From assembly GCF_013618475.1 (NCBI RefSeq), contig NZ_JABJVN010000006.1:1-64000 (forward strand): DNA of 64,000 nucleotides. Reading direction: 5' to 3'. The notes beneath the pieces were generated by a model that saw only the letters and a list, made by a program, of their open reading frames with translations, did not search any database and was not told where the DNA came from. Shown here in pieces: positions 59,951 to 64,000 of this stretch (position 1 is the stretch's first letter; each line of letters begins with the position of its first letter). The DNA is from Saccharibacillus deserti. Lineage in GTDB: Bacteria > Bacillota > Bacilli > Paenibacillales > Paenibacillaceae. The position numbers and the translations under genes are program-made.

Positions 59951-60079
59951 CTAAGCTGCCCTATCGTCGACATCCTCGCTGGAAAGCGTCTCGGGATTGG
60001 CCTCGATATACTGGCAGACCATATCGGAGAGAATGTCGACGAAATGGGAAAACTCTGCGTTTGCGGTAGGTGTGTCCAT
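59951..60079 (-). CDS. 42-residue acidic protein coupled to the recombinase gene
   Basis: MDTPTANAEFSHFVDILSDM followed by VCQYIEANPETLSSEDVDDR and AA. It has an excellent AGGAGGAG site 7 bases upstream and its TAG stop directly abuts the ATG of the intact recombinase. No known family. It may be a leader for translational coupling or a small accessory factor. Too short for standard gene calling but well supported by the ribosome site and coupling. Confidence 0.65.
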   Translation of the reverse strand: MDTPTANAEFSHFVDILSDMVCQYIEANPETLSSEDVDDRAA

Positions 60080-60119
60080 AGGTTGTCTCCTCCTGAGTGG
60101 ATAGTTTTTTTCTTTACGG

Positions 60120-60584
60120 TCACATCAAGCCTCGTTCTTTCATGCTGGCAAAGCGGTTCTCGCCGAGTACAAGGTGGTCAAGCAGTTCGATGCCCATCAG
60201 CGATCCAGCATCCCGAATCCGCTCGGTCAGCTCGACGTCTTCGCGGCTCGGATCGGGGAGGCCGGACGGATGGTTGTGGCAGGCGATGATTGACGCGGCA
60301 TTCGCCATGATGGCCAGCTTGAACGTCTCTCTCGGGTGCACGAGGGAAGCGTTCAGCGTTCCCCGTGACACCTCATGCAGAGCGGTGGGCTGGTTCTTGG
60401 TATCCAGCGTCATGATGCAGAAGACTTTTCGATCAGAGTCGCCGATGAACTGTCGGAACAGCTCGGCGGCTTCTCTCGGACTGCTGATCTTTCGCTGAGG
60501 ATACAGAATCGACGGTTTCTCTCGTACCATTTTCAGGCTGAGGCACTGGATGCGCTTGGCGGGTGGTTTCTTAGGGTTGGGCAT
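60120..60584 (-). CDS. RadC-type JAB domain protein
   Basis: A 154-residue protein containing the JAB/MPN metal motif in ACHNHPSGLPDPSREDVELT (H103, H105, D116, with E71 upstream in HEVSRG). It lacks the helix-hairpin-helix of full RadC. Short RadC proteins of this kind are common on mobile elements; their role is unproven. GGAGGAG precedes the ATG. It lies 40 bases upstream of the 42-residue gene and may share its transcript. Confidence 0.88.
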   Translation of the reverse strand: MPNPKKPPAKRIQCLSLKMVREKPSILYPQRKISSPREAAELFRQFIGDSDRKVFCIMTLDTKNQPTALHEVSRGTLNASLVHPRETFKLAIMANAASIIACHNHPSGLPDPSREDVELTERIRDAGSLMGIELLDHLVLGENRFASMKERGLM

Positions 60585-60849
60585 GTATACTCCTCCGTTT
60601 GCTGATCGAATAGGCAGCCGGTTACTCGGGCTGTACGTAGGTATAATATGAGTCCGACTTTTCGTTCAGTTCCTGGAGGAGTCGTGTCACTTATCGGGGC
60701 GCTTAGGGTACGAGCGACACCGTATATTTCCTTGAGTTATCTGGGCTCTCCGTCTTTCGGGTCGCTGTGGCGCTTTCTTCGAATCTTTTTTGGCACACTA
60801 GGGGGGGAGGGGTTCTCTCTATCTCTTTTTCTATCTTTTTCTTCGAAAT

Positions 60850-60953
60850 AAGTGTCCCAAGCGCCACGGGTTAGACAAGATCCCAGGCAGCCGTTGGGGA
60901 AATGGAGTGGCACCTATGCTTTTGAAGTGTCCCGCAAGCGTCCCAAGTGTCCC
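60850..60953 (-). repeat. Iteron-like repeats (candidate element replication origin)
   Basis: Plus-strand AAGTGTCCC at 60850-60858, 60925-60933 and 60945-60953, and AAGCGTCCC at 60936-60944. The last three are spaced 11 and 9 bases apart. They lie in the 405-base gap between the helicase and radC genes, which has no convincing gene. Confidence 0.5.
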
Positions 60954-60989
60954 AGAAAGCCAATAGGTAGTAGCAACTTCTTTATGAGG

Positions 60990-62873
60990 TTATTCAATAT
61001 CTTTAATATCTGTAATCGTAGTGAATCCTGTCCGCGAATCCGTTGTCTGCTGCGATAGCTGCTTTAGTCTGACTCCCTCCAGCCCGCGAATGCCTCCCGA
61101 CTTATAGCGGTTTACGGCTATGTTTTGACCTCGAAGGTTATTTTCGATGGCATTGAGGAGACGCTGGTTATTCATTGGATTGGAGATATTGGCACTTGTG
61201 CACCAACTCTGGTAGCGGACCGCCATGTCGCGATTCGGTATCCGATCGTCAGGCTTGCCGACCTCGATGTTGTCCTCGATGAAGCGTTCGATCGGATCGA
61301 GGTCCTTTCTGTAGTCGTCCAGCGCTTGTCTGGCAGCTCTGGAATTGGAGAATCGGAACTTGTTTTTCTGCAGGCGTCGAAGCCCTCTCAATGCAAAGTT
61401 CAGGATGCCGGGAAGCTCTTTGTTCAGCTTAGCGGCGAGATGAGGATCTTGCTCCTCTTCCCTGAATATGCGATTGAAGGGGAGGACGATCAGGCGCCGT
61501 GTAAAGCCGTGGCTCTTGTCTCTGGAATAAGGAAGGTTGTTCAGCGCCAGAACCAACTTGCAGAACGGCTGGTAGGAAAATCCTGGCCCGTACTTAACTT
61601 CGACTCGAATACTGTCTCCTGCTACGACGGACTTGAAGAACTGCGTGTTCAGGCCTTTTGAGCCGACCTCGTTCTCCGTAGAGAGGAGAAGCGACTTGTC
61701 GACGAGTTCCGAGCGCGCAAATGCTTGGTCCAGGTCACTCAGGGTCAGGTTTGTAACGTTCTTCTTGCCGACGAGCTGCTCCAATACGCCAGCCAATATG
61801 CTTTTTCCGTTCGCCCCTTGTCCGTAGAGTACGAAAGCCTTCTGAGCCTCAACTCCTGAGGTGAGGCAGTAGCCAAACATCTCTGCGGTAAGGTCGATCA
61901 GTTCCTGATCGTTGTTGTAGATTTGTGCCAGAAACTGATCGAAGCGCGGGCAGGCTACCTTCGGATCATAGTGAATCGGAATGCGAATGGTCGAGTGAAA
62001 TTCTGGCTTATGCCGATAGAGCTTGAAAGGTCTTCTCTCTGGTTCTCTTCGTTTGTTTCTCAAGCTGAGCATTCCGTTCTCTAGATTGAGCAAATTTCGC
62101 CGGCTGTCCATTCTGTCTGCGGTTTCGGCCTCCAATTCCAGAGCTTTTAGGTAAGCTTCCTCCGTTATCGGTCTCCAAAAGTTTGCTACGTAGCCGTTCA
62201 GGATGTCGCGCAGCTTACGCCGGAGCTGGTTATCGCTAAGGGCGTTCCAGACTCCGTCGTCGTATAGGTAGAAGCGGTCCCCCTGTGTGTGCACGAGCTT
62301 GAGGCGATGTTCGACGACGTGTCGGGCAAAGGCGTTCGGGTTGAGCCCCGTTGGTCTTCCGCTGTTAGGATTCAAGATGAACCCTACAGTGGAAAGGTTT
62401 ACTGAAGGCAGCGGAGCTGCCTTTTTACGGGGAGTAGCAAGAAATTTGGCCGGGCTGTTTGTGATCTGTCCTTTTTCGTTCTTGCGCACATTATTCCGAA
62501 AGCAGAGGCCGATCTGCATATCATCGCAGCCTAAAGTCGTGCAGCGCGTACAGCCTTTCGGAGGATTCGCTGTGATCTCGCTTATACGCCGCTCGCTTCC
62601 CGCGTCGTGCTTGCCTGAGGCCCGAGAGAAAGCCAGTGCAGCTTGCGGATTACCTGAGGCGGAAAGCAGGGAGATCCATTTGTGCCACCGCTCTTCCGGA
62701 AGTCCGCCCTGCTGCTGGATGCTCCAGTCTTTCGCGAAAAGCGAGCAGGAGGATTGCAGGATGCCCAGTTTAGGATCTTCGGCGGGCACTTTCTTACGCC
62801 GGTTCTGGTTTCGATCCAAGTAAGCGGGAAGTTCGGCTAAGCCTTTCGTATGAATTGCGGTGGTTTTATCCAT
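60990..62873 (-). CDS. Phage/plasmid P4-family helicase (D5-type)
   Basis: A 627-residue replication helicase. The N-terminal third has a Cys cluster (C108, C111, C116, C124 in GCTRCTTLGCDDMQIGLC), possibly a zinc site. The D5_N region follows (about 200-340), then an SF3-like ATPase with Walker A GQGANGKS at 351-358, DKSLLLSTENEVG and LALNNLPYSRDKSHGFTRRL. The C terminus carries a winged-helix-like region. Its start lies inside the 3' end of the primase gene, so the two probably work together to replicate the excised element. Confidence 0.9.
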   Translation of the reverse strand: MDKTTAIHTKGLAELPAYLDRNQNRRKKVPAEDPKLGILQSSCSLFAKDWSIQQQGGLPEERWHKWISLLSASGNPQAALAFSRASGKHDAGSERRISEITANPPKGCTRCTTLGCDDMQIGLCFRNNVRKNEKGQITNSPAKFLATPRKKAAPLPSVNLSTVGFILNPNSGRPTGLNPNAFARHVVEHRLKLVHTQGDRFYLYDDGVWNALSDNQLRRKLRDILNGYVANFWRPITEEAYLKALELEAETADRMDSRRNLLNLENGMLSLRNKRREPERRPFKLYRHKPEFHSTIRIPIHYDPKVACPRFDQFLAQIYNNDQELIDLTAEMFGYCLTSGVEAQKAFVLYGQGANGKSILAGVLEQLVGKKNVTNLTLSDLDQAFARSELVDKSLLLSTENEVGSKGLNTQFFKSVVAGDSIRVEVKYGPGFSYQPFCKLVLALNNLPYSRDKSHGFTRRLIVLPFNRIFREEEQDPHLAAKLNKELPGILNFALRGLRRLQKNKFRFSNSRAARQALDDYRKDLDPIERFIEDNIEVGKPDDRIPNRDMAVRYQSWCTSANISNPMNNQRLLNAIENNLRGQNIAVNRYKSGGIRGLEGVRLKQLSQQTTDSRTGFTTITDIKDIE

Positions 62874-63370
62874 TCGTAGTAGCCTCCGTTTCTGTGTTTG
62901 GAAGGGGGAAGAACGGTGCAGCTGTGCTCTCCCAGTAAGAGAAGTTCTGAGTGTTGGGCTTCCGGATTCGGATCTGAAATCGCGTATTTTTGAACGGCAT
63001 AGTCTTTCGGAGCGGCAAAGAGGTAGCGCATCCCCCCGCCGGGGGTGGAGAACTGCCAGGTGTCGGGCAGTTCTCCTTTGCTGAGCTCTTCTAGCTTCCG
63101 GCGTCCGAAATCCCCATCCAGGTCAATGGCTACGAATCCTTGCTGTTGTCCGAGCGCCATTCCGATGTTGGCCTGGGGCCACTTTCTGAACCACTTCTCG
63201 ATTTCAGCGTCCGAAGGAATGCCGGCGTTTTGCCAGCCTCGGATGAGAGGCCGTTTACCGGGAGAGCGGCAAACTTCGATATGTCTAGCGCTCATGCCGG
63301 CGTGATCAGCAGGGCACATTGGAATAATATGGAACCCTGCGTGAGCGTAATCTTTGGCTTGTTCTATCAT
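62837..63370 (-). CDS. Bifunctional primase/polymerase (prim-pol) domain protein
   Basis: A 177-residue prim-pol: catalytic acidic motif VAIDLDGD (D83, D85), STPGGGMRYLF at 108-118, and the C-terminal SCTVLPPSKHRNGGYYEW. These match the archaeo-eukaryotic primase-like N-terminal domain of many mobile replication proteins. Usually fused to a helicase, here a separate gene that overlaps the helicase by 37 bases. Should prime replication of the element. Confidence 0.88.
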   Translation of the reverse strand: MIEQAKDYAHAGFHIIPMCPADHAGMSARHIEVCRSPGKRPLIRGWQNAGIPSDAEIEKWFRKWPQANIGMALGQQQGFVAIDLDGDFGRRKLEELSKGELPDTWQFSTPGGGMRYLFAAPKDYAVQKYAISDPNPEAQHSELLLLGEHSCTVLPPSKHRNGGYYEWIKPPQFIRKA

Positions 63371-63966
63371 TGAGCTTGCAGCCCTGTCTGAAGGTCAGGG
63401 GATTTTTTCAAGCTATACATAACGTTTTCTTCGAGTCCAAAAAGCTCTAGGTTTTGGTGATGTCTGTATCGTTGCTTCACCGCTTCGTCGCCCATAACCG
63501 CAATGTCAGTGAGGTAGTAGAAGTCATCTACACGGCCGATAATGCCCGATTCTTCTAGAAGTCGTTGCTTGATACCCTTACGAATTTTTTTGCGTTGTTT
63601 TTTTGTGAAATCCTTCAAACTAACTGTATACGCAAGGTCTCTCATAGAGAATATCTCAGTCTCGTAGACCACGTTCTCTGAGTCATACAGGCCATAATGG
63701 CTAGCAAAGCTGTTGAAACGAAGACAAGCTTCGACTTGAGCTTCCTCTCTTGCCGTCAAGTTGTCCATATCTTCGAACTTCTGTCCATCAATGCCCGTAA
63801 GCTTAAATTCGAGCGCAAAGCTCAGGTCTACATCGGCTGCCGTTTGTTTCTCGAAACGCTCTCTAGCGGCTACTGCCTGTTCTCTGTAAGCCTCGTTCAT
63901 TTCGTCGCTGAAGCCGCCTCGTTCCACGAATAATTCTTCTTGATCTGGTCCAAGTAAATTTTTCAT
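63367..63966 (-). CDS. Hypothetical protein of the mobile element
   Basis: A 199-residue protein beginning MKNLLGPDQEELFVERGGFS. It contains FALEFKLTGIDGQKFEDMDN and a basic stretch FTKKQRKKIRKGIKQRL. I do not recognise a family. The ATG at 63966 is chosen because GGAGG lies 8 bases before it; an ATG 15 bases upstream contains that ribosome site. It overlaps the prim-pol start by 4 bases, so it heads a coupled replication operon. Confidence 0.7.
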   Translation of the reverse strand: MKNLLGPDQEELFVERGGFSDEMNEAYREQAVAARERFEKQTAADVDLSFALEFKLTGIDGQKFEDMDNLTAREEAQVEACLRFNSFASHYGLYDSENVVYETEIFSMRDLAYTVSLKDFTKKQRKKIRKGIKQRLLEESGIIGRVDDFYYLTDIAVMGDEAVKQRYRHHQNLELFGLEENVMYSLKKSPDLQTGLQAQ

Positions 63967-64000
63967 TTTTATTTCCTCCATGTGTTATGAGATAGGGGGG

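Larger units (their letters stand above)
55331..64000. mobile_element. SCC-like integrative element (left part, runs off the window)
   Basis: All genes after rlmH are of mobile-element type: ImmR-like repressor, ImmA-like peptidase, two small proteins, two tandem large serine recombinases, RadC-type protein, P4/D5 helicase, prim-pol primase and an unknown protein. From 57046 on they are transcribed toward rlmH, against replication. The first 1.7 kb is clearly AT-richer than the chromosome and the recombinase part is not, so the element is a mosaic. Target site and recombinase type match staphylococcal SCC. No conjugation gene is seen in this part. Confidence 0.75.

Overview
The window spans the chromosomal replication origin of a fairly GC-rich Gram-positive, endospore-former-type bacterium, most likely a member of the Paenibacillaceae (Paenibacillus or Saccharibacillus type). 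This rests on the gene order recF-remB-gyrB-gyrA next to an HD-GYP gene, the soj/parB/noc set, the yybS-gdpP-rplI-dnaB run, the walRK-yycHIJ-htrA operon with a CxxH/CxxC protein, and the style of the proteins. The species is an inference from gene content, not a database match.

Region by region: (1) 1-11124, minus strand: a probable rRNA-type promoter reading out of the left edge, then HD-GYP, gyrA, gyrB, remB, recF, an S4-domain protein, dnaN and dnaA. (2) 9625-11600: a bipartite oriC, with DnaA boxes upstream of dnaA and a DnaA box, DnaA-trios and an AT-rich unwinding tract between dnaA and dnaN. (3) 12033-22021, plus strand: rpmH, rnpA, yidC, jag, mnmE, mnmG, rsmG, noc, soj, parB, with two parS sites. 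(4) 22077-27179: class V aminotransferase, DUF4446, DUF3343, MscS channel, DUF951, tRNA-Ser(CGA), rpsF-ssb-rpsR. (5) 27576-33802: a complete oligopeptide ABC transporter operon. (6) 33986-43350: a D,D-carboxypeptidase-like protein that has lost its catalytic motifs, a CBS protein, yybS-gdpP-rplI-dnaB, DUF2512, an unidentified structured intergenic region, purA. (7) 43550-55330: LysM/G5/M23 protein, walRK-yycHIJ-htrA, CxxH/CxxC protein, YdcF-like protein, greA, rlmH. (8) 55331-64000: a mobile element that starts exactly at the 3' end of rlmH and runs off the right edge.

The core genes point away from the origin on both arms (only DUF2512 is reversed) and serve replication initiation, segregation, translation, tRNA modification, secretion and cell-wall homeostasis. 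The element at rlmH breaks this pattern. Its recombination and replication genes are on the minus strand, and its left end is clearly AT-richer. It carries an ImmR/ImmA-type repressor-protease pair, two small proteins (one DUF3892), two tandem large serine recombinases (one intact, one decayed), a RadC-type JAB protein, iteron-like repeats, a P4/D5-type helicase and a separate prim-pol primase. The combination of rlmH 3'-end target, tandem large serine recombinases and a replication module is the architecture of the staphylococcal cassette chromosome (SCC), here in a different family and with an ICEBs1-like regulatory switch.

A second unexplained signal is a family of four intergenic elements (near 8.3, 16.3, 40.7 and 45.5 kb). 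They keep the same conserved linkers while their paired stems change sequence but still pair.
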